A stretch of 45,778 nt of DNA, from the NCBI GenBank assembly GCA_902766105.1, contig CACXCI010000061.1:1-45778 (forward strand), read 5' to 3'. Within the stretch, counting starts at the first letter, position 1; every line of letters starts with the position of its first letter. Origin of the DNA: an uncultured bacterium. Lineage in GTDB: Bacteria > Cyanobacteriota > Vampirovibrionia > Gastranaerophilales > Gastranaerophilaceae. The notes beneath the pieces are model-generated. The model was not told the origin of the DNA, did not search any database, and was given only the letters and a program-made list of their open reading frames with translations. Below, in pieces: positions 8,586 to 15,541 of this stretch. Made by a program: the position numbers and the translations under genes.

Positions 8586-8605
8586 GCCGGCGTTGTCACG
8601 CCGAT
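8586..8605. repeat. Copy of the GTCGGCGT palindrome (diverged)
   Basis: GCCGGCGT, loop TGTC, ACGCCGAT, preceded by GTAG. It sits in the 50 bases between the convergent smpB and XRE genes and could work as a weak hairpin between them. Confidence 0.6.
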
Positions 8606-8617
8606 ATTGAACTTATA

Positions 8618-8905
8618 TTATTTATCATCGATTAGTGTAAAATCTTTTGGTAATTGTTGCTCGACTTCATTTATAAATTCTCCAAAAGTCATACCAAAAG
8701 AATTTACAATTTTCCATAAAGTTGTAATTTGAGAATCTCTTAGTCCTCGTTCAATAAGATTTAATGAGCTGCTAGGAATATCAAATTCATAGGAATGTAA
8801 TAGAATTCCTTTCTTTGTCTTTAATCTGTGCTCCTTTATAATTTTTCCGATTATTTTAATGAGCCTAGCTTTATTATTTGATGTGCCATTTTTATCAACT
8901 TGCAT
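8618..8905 (-). CDS. XRE-family helix-turn-helix regulator
   Basis: 95 residues and essentially one Cro/C1-type DNA-binding domain. ARLIKIIGKIIKEHRLKTKKGI is helix 1 to 2. The YEFDIPSSSLNLIERGLRDSQITTLWKIVNSFGMTFGEFI stretch carries the recognition helix (SSSLNLIERG) and helices 4-5. There is no extra sensory or protease domain. The start at 8905 has a TATAAT only two bases upstream, so the true promoter or start is uncertain. Two perfect palindromes in the divergent intergenic region (8937-8946 and 8953-8964) are candidate operators. The neighbouring divergent gene is a FemAB-like transferase, which may be its target; this is inference. Confidence 0.8.
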   Translation of the reverse strand: MQVDKNGTSNNKARLIKIIGKIIKEHRLKTKKGILLHSYEFDIPSSSLNLIERGLRDSQITTLWKIVNSFGMTFGEFINEVEQQLPKDFTLIDDK

Positions 8906-8936
8906 ACATTATAATTCTATGTTATTATCTACAATA

Positions 8937-8964
8937 AGGTATACCTAATTAGTAATAGCTATTA
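8937..8964. promoter_or_regulatory. Tandem perfect palindromes between XRE and FemAB-like genes
   Basis: AGGTATACCT (8937-8946) and TAATAGCTATTA (8953-8964) are both perfect palindromes, six bases apart. They lie in the 98-base divergent intergenic region and are candidate binding sites for the adjacent XRE regulator. Confidence 0.4.
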
Positions 8965-9003
8965 ATTCAATAAACTAGTGCATAATGGAGTACATTAATA
9001 TTT

Positions 9004-10110
9004 ATGTTGTATAAGATAAAACATTTTTCAGATATCCAAAAAGAACAATGGGATGAGTTTGTGAATTCTAATTCTATGGGTTGGGCATATTTTTTGTATG
9101 ATGTAATTAAAATACATCGGCATAACTCATATAAAAATAAATCTTTTTGTATATTAAATGACAAAAATGAAATTATCTTTGTTATTCAATTACACTTAAC
9201 ACCCAAAAGAACACTAACATCTCAGTGGGGGTTTTGCGTAAAAGACAATTTACCGCCTAAGCAACTGAAAAAATTACAAAAATTCTTTCAAGAATATATT
9301 GATTTTTATATAAAAGAACATAAAATAAAGGAATTTACTGTAAATTTTTCACCCTTAACTGATGCTAATAATCCTGCCAGATGTAATTTAATTAATCCTG
9401 CAATATTTTTTGGTTTTGAACCTAATATCAGATATACATATCTGGTTGATTTATCAAAATCTGATGAGAAAATGTTGGCAGATTGTGAAGAAACGACTCG
9501 TCAAGCGATACGAAAAATTGGAAATTCCACAAGGTATTCAGTGGTAGAATCCAATGGTTCGAAAGATGATTGCAAAAAATATATTGAGTTGCATAAAGAA
9601 ACTTACACCAGAACAGATAATTCCCGTGGAATAATTGATGATAGCTTTCATTTATATATTTTTTCAAAACTAGTTCCGTCAGGACGATGCAGGGTATTTT
9701 TTTTAAAAGATAATCATAAAAATGAGTATATTGCTGCAACTATAATTTTAATATATAAAAAAAGCGCATATTATTGGTGGGGCTGTTCGAAAAATGAAAA
9801 AGATATTGGTATAAATAAATATTTATTGTTTAAATCTATTTGCGCAGTAAGAGAGTCTTTTGGCAGAACAGGTTATTTTGAAACAGGGGATGCATATCCT
9901 TATTTACGAAGCGGAAAACATAAAGGGTTAAGTGATTATAAAAAATGTTTTGGAACATTTTTGCAACCTATATATGGGGGTACATATACGTCTAATATTA
10001 TAAGAAAGCAATTTAAACTTTGTGGAATTAAAATTAAATATAGAACACGAATTAATCCAAAAGAAATTTTTGTAAAAAATATACAAACAAAAGAGTGGGA
10101 AATTGCATAG
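9004..10110 (+). CDS. FemAB/GNAT-fold aminoacyl- or acyl-transferase
   Basis: 368 residues. The layout matches the FemABX/CelD-type double GNAT fold. Region VDLSKSDEKMLADCEETTRQAIRK (about 151-174) is the classic tRNA-dependent or acyl-dependent FemAB segment. The C-terminal YYWWGCSKNEKDIGINKYLLFKSI and KGLSDYKKCFGTFLQPIYGG carry the second GNAT core and the FK-FG ending of the family. Family members add amino acids to lipid II side chains or acylate other cell-surface molecules; which applies here cannot be told. No Shine-Dalgarno is close to ATG 9004. Its downstream end is a bidirectional terminator at 10165-10192 shared with adhE. Confidence 0.75.
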   Translation: MLYKIKHFSDIQKEQWDEFVNSNSMGWAYFLYDVIKIHRHNSYKNKSFCILNDKNEIIFVIQLHLTPKRTLTSQWGFCVKDNLPPKQLKKLQKFFQEYIDFYIKEHKIKEFTVNFSPLTDANNPARCNLINPAIFFGFEPNIRYTYLVDLSKSDEKMLADCEETTRQAIRKIGNSTRYSVVESNGSKDDCKKYIELHKETYTRTDNSRGIIDDSFHLYIFSKLVPSGRCRVFFLKDNHKNEYIAATIILIYKKSAYYWWGCSKNEKDIGINKYLLFKSICAVRESFGRTGYFETGDAYPYLRSGKHKGLSDYKKCFGTFLQPIYGGTYTSNIIRKQFKLCGIKIKYRTRINPKEIFVKNIQTKEWEIA

Positions 10111-10130
10111 ATTATGCGATAAAATAAATA

Positions 10131-10220
10131 TGTAGTGTTTAGTTTTAACCGAACCAATTAATTGAAAAGGTGCGTCATTTGACGCACCTTTTCGTTGTAG
10201 GTCGGCGTGGCAACGCCGAC
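10131..10220. repeat. Compound repeat: diverged TGTAG element plus GTCGGCGT palindrome
   Basis: TGTAGTG, then a TTTAGTTTTAACCGAA hairpin, then the GGTGCGTC/GACGCACC hairpin and TTGTAG. This follows the same order as the two 62-base elements at 13309-13370 and 45084-45145. It runs straight into GTCGGCGT-GGCA-ACGCCGAC at 10201-10220. The whole block lies between the convergent FemAB-like and adhE genes. Confidence 0.65.
10165..10192. terminator. Bidirectional terminator between FemAB-like gene and adhE
   Basis: A perfect 12-base stem AAAAGGTGCGTC / GACGCACCTTTT with a four-base loop. A/T tracts on both sides make it usable from either direction, and both neighbouring genes run toward it. Confidence 0.75.
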
Positions 10221-10230
10221 TTTAAGTTAA

Positions 10231-12927
10231 TTATTTAGAAGATTTTGATGATTTTTTTGTTGTTGGATAATAATCTCTGACAACACCATTGAAAGCATCT
10301 ATATAGATTGCTTTGATATCAGACATTAGAGGATATGCAGGGTTAGCGCCTGTGCATTGATCGTCAAATGCCAATTCAACCATTTCATCTAATTTTGCAT
10401 AGAAATCTTCTTCTGTTACACCAAAATCTTTGATAGAATTTGGTAAATTAACTGCTTTCATCAATTTGTCAACTGCTTTAATTAACAAATCAACTTTTTC
10501 ATCTTCAGTTTTACCGCCTAAGCCTAATTCATCAGCAATTTGACCGTATTTAGCTTTTGCGTTAGGGAATTTATATTGAGGGAATGTTGCTTGTTTTTTC
10601 GGGCAATCTACAGCATTGTATTTGATTACCTGTCTGATTAACAATGCGTTAGCAACGCCGTGTGGAACATGGAACATTGCACCCAATTTGTGAGCCATAG
10701 AGTGGCACAATCCCAAAAATGCGTTTGCAAATGCCATACCTGCAATTGTTGCTGCATAGTGCATTTTTTCTCTTGCGATAGGATCATTAGAACCTTCGGA
10801 CCAAGATCTTTCCAAATATTTGAATACCAATTTTGCAGCTTCCAAAGCATTTGAATTTGTAAAGTTTGTAGCCATACAAGATACATAAGCTTCAATTGAG
10901 TGAACTAAAGCGTCAATACCTGATGCCGCTGTCAAACCTTTTGGCATACCGTCAACAAAGTTCGGATCGATAATTGCCATATTTGGTGTTAGAGCGTAAT
11001 CTGCAATTGCATATTTAACATGAGTTTCATCATCTGTGATGATTGCAAATGGTGTAACTTCAGAACCTGTACCTGATGTTGTAGGAATAGCAACCATAGT
11101 AGCTTTTTTACCCAAATCAGGGATTCTGCAAATTCTTTTTCTGATATCCATAAATCTCATAGAAATGTCTGAAAAATCTGTATCCGGTTGTTCATACATC
11201 AGCCACATAATTTTTGCAGCATCCATCGGAGAACCACCACCTAATGATATGATTACATCAGGTTCGTAAGGTCTTATAATATCCATTGCTTGGTTAATAG
11301 TTGATAATGTCGGATCAGGTTTTACATCAAAGAATATTTGATAATCAATTCCGATTTCATCTAGGACATTAGTAATACTATATACAGCGCCTGAATTGAA
11401 TAAGAATCTGTCTGTTACGATAAACGCACGTTTTTTACCTTGTAATTCACGTAAAGCTAAGTCGATAGCACCACGTTTAAAGTAAATTTTTTGAGGAACC
11501 TTAAACCATAACATGTTTTCTCTCCTTTCAGCAACTGTTTTATAGTTTAGTAAGTTTTCTACGCCGATGTTACCTGATACAGCGTTTTTACCCCAAGAAC
11601 CGCAGCCTAAAGATAATGACGGCTCTAGCTTAAAGTTGTACAAATCACCAATACCACCTTGTGATGACGGTGAGTTAATCAATACACGGCAAGATGGCAT
11701 CAATTCTGCATAATGATCAATTCTTTCGGATGTTCTGGCATCTGTATAAAGAACTGAGGTATGACCTGCACCACCTTTTGAAACTAATTCAAAAGCCATT
11801 TCTGCGGCTTGTTCATAATTTTTAGCCTTGTACATAGTCAAGATTGGAGATAATTTTTCTCTTGAGAACGGATCTTCCCAATCAACAGAAGGTCTTTCAA
11901 CTAACAATATTTTAGATGTTTCAGGAATAGAAAATCCTGCCAATTCAGCGATTTTATGTGCCGGTTGACCAACGATTGCAGGATGAGCTGTTCCTCTTTT
12001 CGGATCGATAAACGGTAAATCAACCATTTTCTTTTGTTCATCTTTGCTTACTAAATAAGCGCCTCTGTATATGAATTCTTTTTTAACGTCTTCGTAAACA
12101 TCTTCAACAACGATAACTGATTGTTCAGATGCACAAATCATACCGTTATCAAATGTTTTTGACATCAATATTGAAGATACTGCCATTTTAATATCAGCGG
12201 TTTCATCTATAACAGCTGAGGTATTACCGGGACCAACACCTAAAGCCGGATTTCCTGATGAATATGCGGCTTTAACCATTCCCGGGCCACCTGTTGCTAA
12301 AATGCAAGCAATACTTGTGTGGTTCATCAATTGTCCTGATAATTCAACTGAAGGAACATCAATCCAACCGATAATATCTTCCGGAGCACCTGCTTTAACA
12401 GCTGCTTCTAATACTAATTTTGCAGCTGCAATAGTTGATTTGGTTGCTCTTGGGTGTGGTGAAAAGATTATACCGTTTCTTGTTTTTAAAGCTATTAATG
12501 ATTTGAATATTGCAGTTGAAGTTGGGTTTGTTGTAGGAATGATACCTGCAATAACACCTAAAGGTTCAGCTACAATTTTTGTTCCATTAGCTTTGTCTTC
12601 ACTTATAATTCCGCAAGTTTTTGCGTTTTTATGTTTGTTGTAAATGTATTCTGATGCAAAGTGATTTTTGATGATTTTGTCTTCCAAAACACCCATTCCT
12701 GTTTCTTCAACAGCCATTTTTGCAAGAGGAATACGAGCTTTATCTGCTGCTGTTGCTGCAGCTTTGAAAATTTTATCTACTTGTTCTTGAGTGAATGTAG
12801 AATATACTTTTTGAGCTTTTTTTACTCTTTCAATAAGTAATTCTAACTGTTCTGCGTTGTCAACAACAGTAGACTTGTTTAATGTTTTTTCAAGTTTTTC
12901 AACTGTTTTTTTACTTTTTGTTGCCAT
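10231..12927 (-). CDS. adhE: Bifunctional acetaldehyde-CoA / alcohol dehydrogenase
   Basis: 898 residues, full length for AdhE. It converts acetyl-CoA to acetaldehyde and then ethanol, reoxidising two NADH, and forms filamentous spirosomes in other species. The N-terminal aldehyde dehydrogenase domain (about 20-460) has the thiol in TFDNGMICASEQSVIVV. The linker leads to an iron alcohol dehydrogenase domain (about 475-885) with the NAD motif GGGSPMDAAKIMWLMYE and metal-binding histidines in CHSMAHKLGAMFHVPHG. The Lys-rich first 20 residues are an extra tail. ATG 12927 has an AAAGGAG Shine-Dalgarno. A consensus -10 box overlapped downstream by a Rex-like operator implies control by the NADH/NAD ratio. 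This gene is the best evidence for a fermentative life style. Confidence 0.97.
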   Translation of the reverse strand: MATKSKKTVEKLEKTLNKSTVVDNAEQLELLIERVKKAQKVYSTFTQEQVDKIFKAAATAADKARIPLAKMAVEETGMGVLEDKIIKNHFASEYIYNKHKNAKTCGIISEDKANGTKIVAEPLGVIAGIIPTTNPTSTAIFKSLIALKTRNGIIFSPHPRATKSTIAAAKLVLEAAVKAGAPEDIIGWIDVPSVELSGQLMNHTSIACILATGGPGMVKAAYSSGNPALGVGPGNTSAVIDETADIKMAVSSILMSKTFDNGMICASEQSVIVVEDVYEDVKKEFIYRGAYLVSKDEQKKMVDLPFIDPKRGTAHPAIVGQPAHKIAELAGFSIPETSKILLVERPSVDWEDPFSREKLSPILTMYKAKNYEQAAEMAFELVSKGGAGHTSVLYTDARTSERIDHYAELMPSCRVLINSPSSQGGIGDLYNFKLEPSLSLGCGSWGKNAVSGNIGVENLLNYKTVAERRENMLWFKVPQKIYFKRGAIDLALRELQGKKRAFIVTDRFLFNSGAVYSITNVLDEIGIDYQIFFDVKPDPTLSTINQAMDIIRPYEPDVIISLGGGSPMDAAKIMWLMYEQPDTDFSDISMRFMDIRKRICRIPDLGKKATMVAIPTTSGTGSEVTPFAIITDDETHVKYAIADYALTPNMAIIDPNFVDGMPKGLTAASGIDALVHSIEAYVSCMATNFTNSNALEAAKLVFKYLERSWSEGSNDPIAREKMHYAATIAGMAFANAFLGLCHSMAHKLGAMFHVPHGVANALLIRQVIKYNAVDCPKKQATFPQYKFPNAKAKYGQIADELGLGGKTEDEKVDLLIKAVDKLMKAVNLPNSIKDFGVTEEDFYAKLDEMVELAFDDQCTGANPAYPLMSDIKAIYIDAFNGVVRDYYPTTKKSSKSSK

Positions 12928-12971
12928 TTTTTTCTCCTTTATATTAATATAGCATAAATAGTATGCTCAAT

Positions 12972-12989
12972 TCGTGATTTTTTTCACAA
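12972..12989. promoter_or_regulatory. Candidate Rex (redox) operator upstream of adhE
   Basis: TCGTGAT-TTTT-TTCACAA matches the Rex consensus TTGTGAA-N4-TTCACAA at 12 of 14 defined positions. It starts 45 bases before the adhE ATG and overlaps the transcription start predicted from the -10 box at 12994-12999, where a repressor would block initiation. No rex gene is in the window. Confidence 0.55.
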
Positions 12990-12993
12990 ATAC

Positions 12994-13022
12994 ATTATAA
13001 TGCAAAGTGCGGATAAAAGCAA
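12994..13022 (-). promoter_or_regulatory. Promoter of adhE
   Basis: Minus strand: TTGCTT (13022-13017), a 17-base spacer and a perfect TATAAT (12999-12994). It gives a leader of about 60 bases containing the Rex-like site and an AAAGGAG ribosome-binding site. Confidence 0.5.
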
Positions 13023-13136
13023 GTGTAAAATTTACAATCTTTATAATATCTTTATATGTTCTTTAATAGCTGCTAAACAAATACGGTTATAGCGATTTTG
13101 CAATTATATACAATGTTGTAGTAAATATAGCTAAAA

Positions 13137-13155
13137 CCTCTCAGTATGGGAGAGG
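13137..13155. repeat. CCTCTC/GAGAGG hairpin repeat
   Basis: CCTCTC, a seven-base loop, GAGAGG. It belongs to the same family as the 9-base-stem copy at 13280-13304. A weaker relative (TCTCC/GGAGA) lies at 32459-32473. Confidence 0.5.
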
Positions 13156-13243
13156 CTGGAAAATCAAGTTGAGTTTACGAAACTTAGCCGTAGGATAGAG
13201 TTCAGTCTGCCAAAAAGTATATTTTCAAACCCAACATCATTAT

Positions 13244-13263
13244 GTCGGCGTAGCAACGCCGAC
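13244..13263. repeat. GTCGGCGT palindrome, consensus copy
   Basis: GTCGGCGT-AGCA-ACGCCGAC followed by CTAC. It is identical to the copy at 13439-13458 and differs by one loop base from 10201-10220. Confidence 0.85.
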
Positions 13264-13279
13264 CTACTACTTGTAATTA

Positions 13280-13304
13280 CCCTCTCCTAAAGAGTAGGAG
13301 AGGG
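13280..13304. repeat. CCCTCTCCT/AGGAGAGGG hairpin repeat
   Basis: A perfect 9-base stem with a seven-base loop. It lies 16 bases after a GTCGGCGT palindrome and directly before a TGTAGGGTG element, so three repeat families are stacked here. Confidence 0.65.
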
Positions 13305-13308
13305 CAGA

Positions 13309-13370
13309 TGTAGGGTGTGGTTTTAACCGCACCATTTATATTTTGGTGCATCAAACGATGCACCCTACAA
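13309..13370. repeat. 62-base TGTAGGGTG...CACCCTACA element with two inner hairpins
   Basis: Outer ends TGTAGGGTG and CACCCTACA are inverted. Inside are two hairpins: GTGTGGTT/AACCGCAC and GGTGCATC-AAAC-GATGCACC, the second perfect. The element can fold as a three-way junction. A near-identical copy lies at 45084-45145 and a diverged one at 10131-10200. Confidence 0.8.
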
Positions 13371-13438
13371 GACTTTTATTTGTTATGTTATATAAAGGCT
13401 GGATTTCTCGGTTTACACCTCGAAATGACATGCTCATT

Positions 13439-13458
13439 GTCGGCGTAGCAACGCCGAC
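13439..13458. repeat. GTCGGCGT palindrome, consensus copy
   Basis: GTCGGCGT-AGCA-ACGCCGAC followed by CTACTTAG. This is the second consensus copy in this intergenic region. Confidence 0.85.
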
Positions 13459-13651
13459 CTACTTAGATTTTCTAAATAACGTTTTGTCTTGAAATTTATT
13501 TCTCTCCCCCATTGTACATACATTCCTCATTTTTTAATAATTTAGGTAAATAGTTATAAGATTTAAAAATTTTGGTATGCAGAATTGAACTAAAGGATTA
13601 ATTTAGGATAACCGTATAAAAACAGCATTTTTTGCTATTGGCATGCTAAAT

Positions 13652-13674
13652 ATCACCCGAGTGGGGGATTTTTT
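13652..13674 (+). terminator. Possible rho-independent terminator without an upstream gene
   Basis: ATCACCC-GAGT-GGGGGAT has one internal mismatch and is followed by TTTTT. On the plus strand no coding region precedes it, so it would end a short non-coding transcript or be fortuitous. Confidence 0.35.
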
Positions 13675-13786
13675 ACCAAAAGAACAAACAACTCAAAACG
13701 CCCAATAAGTGCATTTTGTACACTTTATACCCAATTCCACTTATTGCAATTGTTTACACCCACTTAATAAAAGTTAACAATAGGGG

Positions 13787-13815
13787 TTGACAAAATTTTT
13801 ATTATAGATTATAGT
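13787..13815 (+). promoter_or_regulatory. Strong sigma-70 promoter of the small gene at 13873
   Basis: Perfect TTGACA (13787-13792), a 17-base spacer and TATAGT (13810-13815). It is the most consensus-like -35 in the window and predicts transcription from about 13822, giving a 50-base leader. Confidence 0.75.
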
Positions 13816-13829
13816 AAAAATGTTAGATG

Positions 13830-13848
13830 AAGTGTTCAAATAACACTT
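13830..13848 (+). promoter_or_regulatory. 5'-leader hairpin before the small gene
   Basis: A perfect 7-base stem AAGTGTT-CAAAT-AACACTT placed 8-26 bases into the predicted mRNA. It precedes AGGAGG (13861-13866) without covering it, so it may stabilise the 5' end of the message. Confidence 0.5.
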
Positions 13849-13872
13849 AATAACAAACAAAGGAGGTTAATT

Positions 13873-14175
13873 ATGTTAACAATCAATCCAATTAACTTAA
13901 ATACATACAGTAAAAAATATATATCATTTGGTGAAAACCAAAATTATAATAACAATAATAATAAAATTGGTGTTATGTCATTAGACAAAAAACCAAATAC
14001 TAAAATAAATTTTGAGAAAGATATGTTTGAAGCTAAAAATGCTGATATGGTTCAAACAAACCCTATTAAAGCATTAGGCTACAACTTTGTTAAGGCTTAT
14101 AATACACTTGTTACCCCAACAAGAAAAAATAATAAAACCGAATCAACATACATTCACATGCCATATATGGCATAG
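13873..14175 (+). CDS. Small, probably highly expressed protein of unknown function
   Basis: 100 residues with no known domain. It is polar and Asn/Lys-rich, with no signal peptide or membrane segment. It starts MLTINPINLNTYSKKYISFGEN and contains a run of Asn (about 27-33). The NPIKALGYNFVKAYNTLVTP segment (about 61-80) could form an amphipathic helix. The ISFGE near residue 22 resembles the N-terminal F-x-G signature of the proteins at 15542, 16189 and 44608. It is a monocistronic unit with a near-consensus promoter, a leader hairpin, a full AGGAGG Shine-Dalgarno seven bases before ATG and a clean terminator. That architecture suggests abundant expression. Function is unknown. Confidence 0.82.
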   Translation: MLTINPINLNTYSKKYISFGENQNYNNNNNKIGVMSLDKKPNTKINFEKDMFEAKNADMVQTNPIKALGYNFVKAYNTLVTPTRKNNKTESTYIHMPYMA

Positions 14176-14263
14176 TGAAATCATTTGAAAGACTTAACTC
14201 TTTTCATTTACCCTACAAAACCAGTGCAGTTTACCCCAATTGCAATGGTTTTTATTTTAGAAG

Positions 14264-14294
14264 CGACTCTTAACAAAGAGTCGGTTTTTATTTT
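14264..14294 (+). terminator. Rho-independent terminator of the small gene
   Basis: An 8-base stem CGACTCTT-AACA-AAGAGTCG followed by a T-rich run (14285-14294). It ends the monocistronic 13873 unit and separates it from the kinase gene. Confidence 0.85.
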
Positions 14295-14353
14295 ATCTGA
14301 AATTAGTCTAGTGGCTAATATTATCTGCTAATTTAGTTTATAAAATTATTATT

Positions 14354-15211
14354 GTGAATATTTATTACACTATATCAACGTTTTTACTCCTTTTGATGGC
14401 AATATATTTGTTTTGTCAAAACAGGCATCTTGCGAAAAATTTACGTTTTGTACGAGAGATTGAAAATAACCAGCAGGCTTTTGTTGCAACAGTTGTACAT
14501 GATCTCAAAACCCCGACAAATGCACAAATAAATTCCCTAAACCTTTTAAAAAACGAGGCTTTTGGTAAGTTGAATTCTGAGCAGCAGGAGATTATATCCT
14601 TGACTCAAGAATCTTGTAAATACATGTCAAATCTTATTGGAACTATTATGGAAACTTACAGGAACGATTTGGGGAAAATTCCTCTCAATAAATCAGAATT
14701 TGATATTATCAAATTAATTAGAGCAATATGTGAAGAAACAAAGGTTTTGGCAGCCAAAAAGAACCAAATTTTAAATTTTGATTATACCGGTTTGCCAATA
14801 AGCATTTATGCTGACAGGTTACAAATAATGCGTGTTATTCAAAATTTACTTTCAAATGCCATAACGTACGGTTTTTGTGATACAGAAATTGTGGTAAGTA
14901 TAGAAAATTCCCACAATAATTTGTCATTTTATGTCCAAAATCAAAGTAATGAAATTCCATCAGGAGAGCTTGCTACAGTTTTTGACAAGTTTAAAAAGAC
15001 AAAATATGCCAACATAAACAGTTCAGGAACAGGTTTGGGTTTGTATTTGGCAAAGCAGATAATTGAGAGTCATAACGGTAAAATGTTTGCAGAAAGTAAT
15101 AAAGACGGAATTTGTTGTTTTGGTTTCTGTATACCACAAAAAGCAAATTTAAAGGCAACTAAATATACTGTTAAAGAGGTAAATAAAGATAACTTTTCGA
15201 AAATTAATTAA
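14354..15211 (+). CDS. Orphan membrane-anchored sensor histidine kinase
   Basis: 285 residues from GTG 14354. One N-terminal membrane segment (about 5-22) is followed directly by the transmitter, with no periplasmic or PAS sensor. The H-box is VVHDLKTP with H49. The N-box is QNLLSNAITYG with N168. The glycine-rich G2 box is SSGTGLGLYLAKQII (about 223-237). The G1 box is weak (VQNQSNEIP), lacking a standard DxGxG. The kinase core is therefore intact, unlike the kinase-like protein at 43314. No response regulator is in the window. The GTG lies 7 bases after a possible -10 TAAAAT, so it may be another leaderless gene. Its stop overlaps the stop of the convergent small gene by four bases. Confidence 0.88.
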   Translation: MNIYYTISTFLLLLMAIYLFCQNRHLAKNLRFVREIENNQQAFVATVVHDLKTPTNAQINSLNLLKNEAFGKLNSEQQEIISLTQESCKYMSNLIGTIMETYRNDLGKIPLNKSEFDIIKLIRAICEETKVLAAKKNQILNFDYTGLPISIYADRLQIMRVIQNLLSNAITYGFCDTEIVVSIENSHNNLSFYVQNQSNEIPSGELATVFDKFKKTKYANINSSGTGLGLYLAKQIIESHNGKMFAESNKDGICCFGFCIPQKANLKATKYTVKEVNKDNFSKIN

Positions 15212-15441
15212 GCAATCAGAGATAAATACTTACGGCTTTCATCCTGTTTATCATTTGAAAACAAGGATTTACAGTTATCCAAAAAACGGGTAAAATAACT
15301 CTCATTTTCTTTTATACGGCCTTCATTAATATGTCCAAAACCTTCGTTTAAGTTAACTTTAGAAGATTGATTATTTACTACATAATCCCTGTGAGCCATA
15401 TTTGTTAGCGGATTAAAATACCCTATTGATGAAACCAGCAT
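15208..15441 (-). CDS. Small protein of unknown function
   Basis: 77 residues with no recognised domain. It begins MLVSSIGYFNPLTNMAHRDY and is charged and polar afterward, with an ENESYFTRFLDNCKSLF helix-like stretch. ATG 15441 is preceded by GGGGTAA about nine bases upstream, a poor Shine-Dalgarno. It converges on the histidine kinase gene with a four-base overlap of stop codons. The coding status rests on start, composition and its place among similar small genes, and is only moderately sure. Confidence 0.5.
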   Translation of the reverse strand: MLVSSIGYFNPLTNMAHRDYVVNNQSSKVNLNEGFGHINEGRIKENESYFTRFLDNCKSLFSNDKQDESRKYLSLIA

Positions 15442-15541
15442 TCAAATTTACCCCAATTAATTCCTACAAGAGAATTGTATTACAAATAAATAATAAAATC
15501 AAGAATAGCAAATTTTAAATTTACATGTTTTATAAAATACA

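Larger units (their letters stand above)
13023..13786. other. Gene-poor intergenic stretch with stacked repeats
   Basis: I see no convincing gene on either strand. It holds a CCTCTC/GAGAGG hairpin (13137-13155), two GTCGGCGT palindromes (13244 and 13439), a CCCTCTCCT/AGGAGAGGG hairpin (13280-13304), a 62-base TGTAGGGTG element (13309-13370), a fragment resembling the TCAGAATGACA repeat end (about 13417-13431) and a possible orphan terminator (13652-13674). The last 100 bases before the promoter at 13787 contain AATAAGTG and CACTTATT/CACTTAAT motifs in inverted and direct orientation, perhaps operators of the small gene at 13873. Confidence 0.6.
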
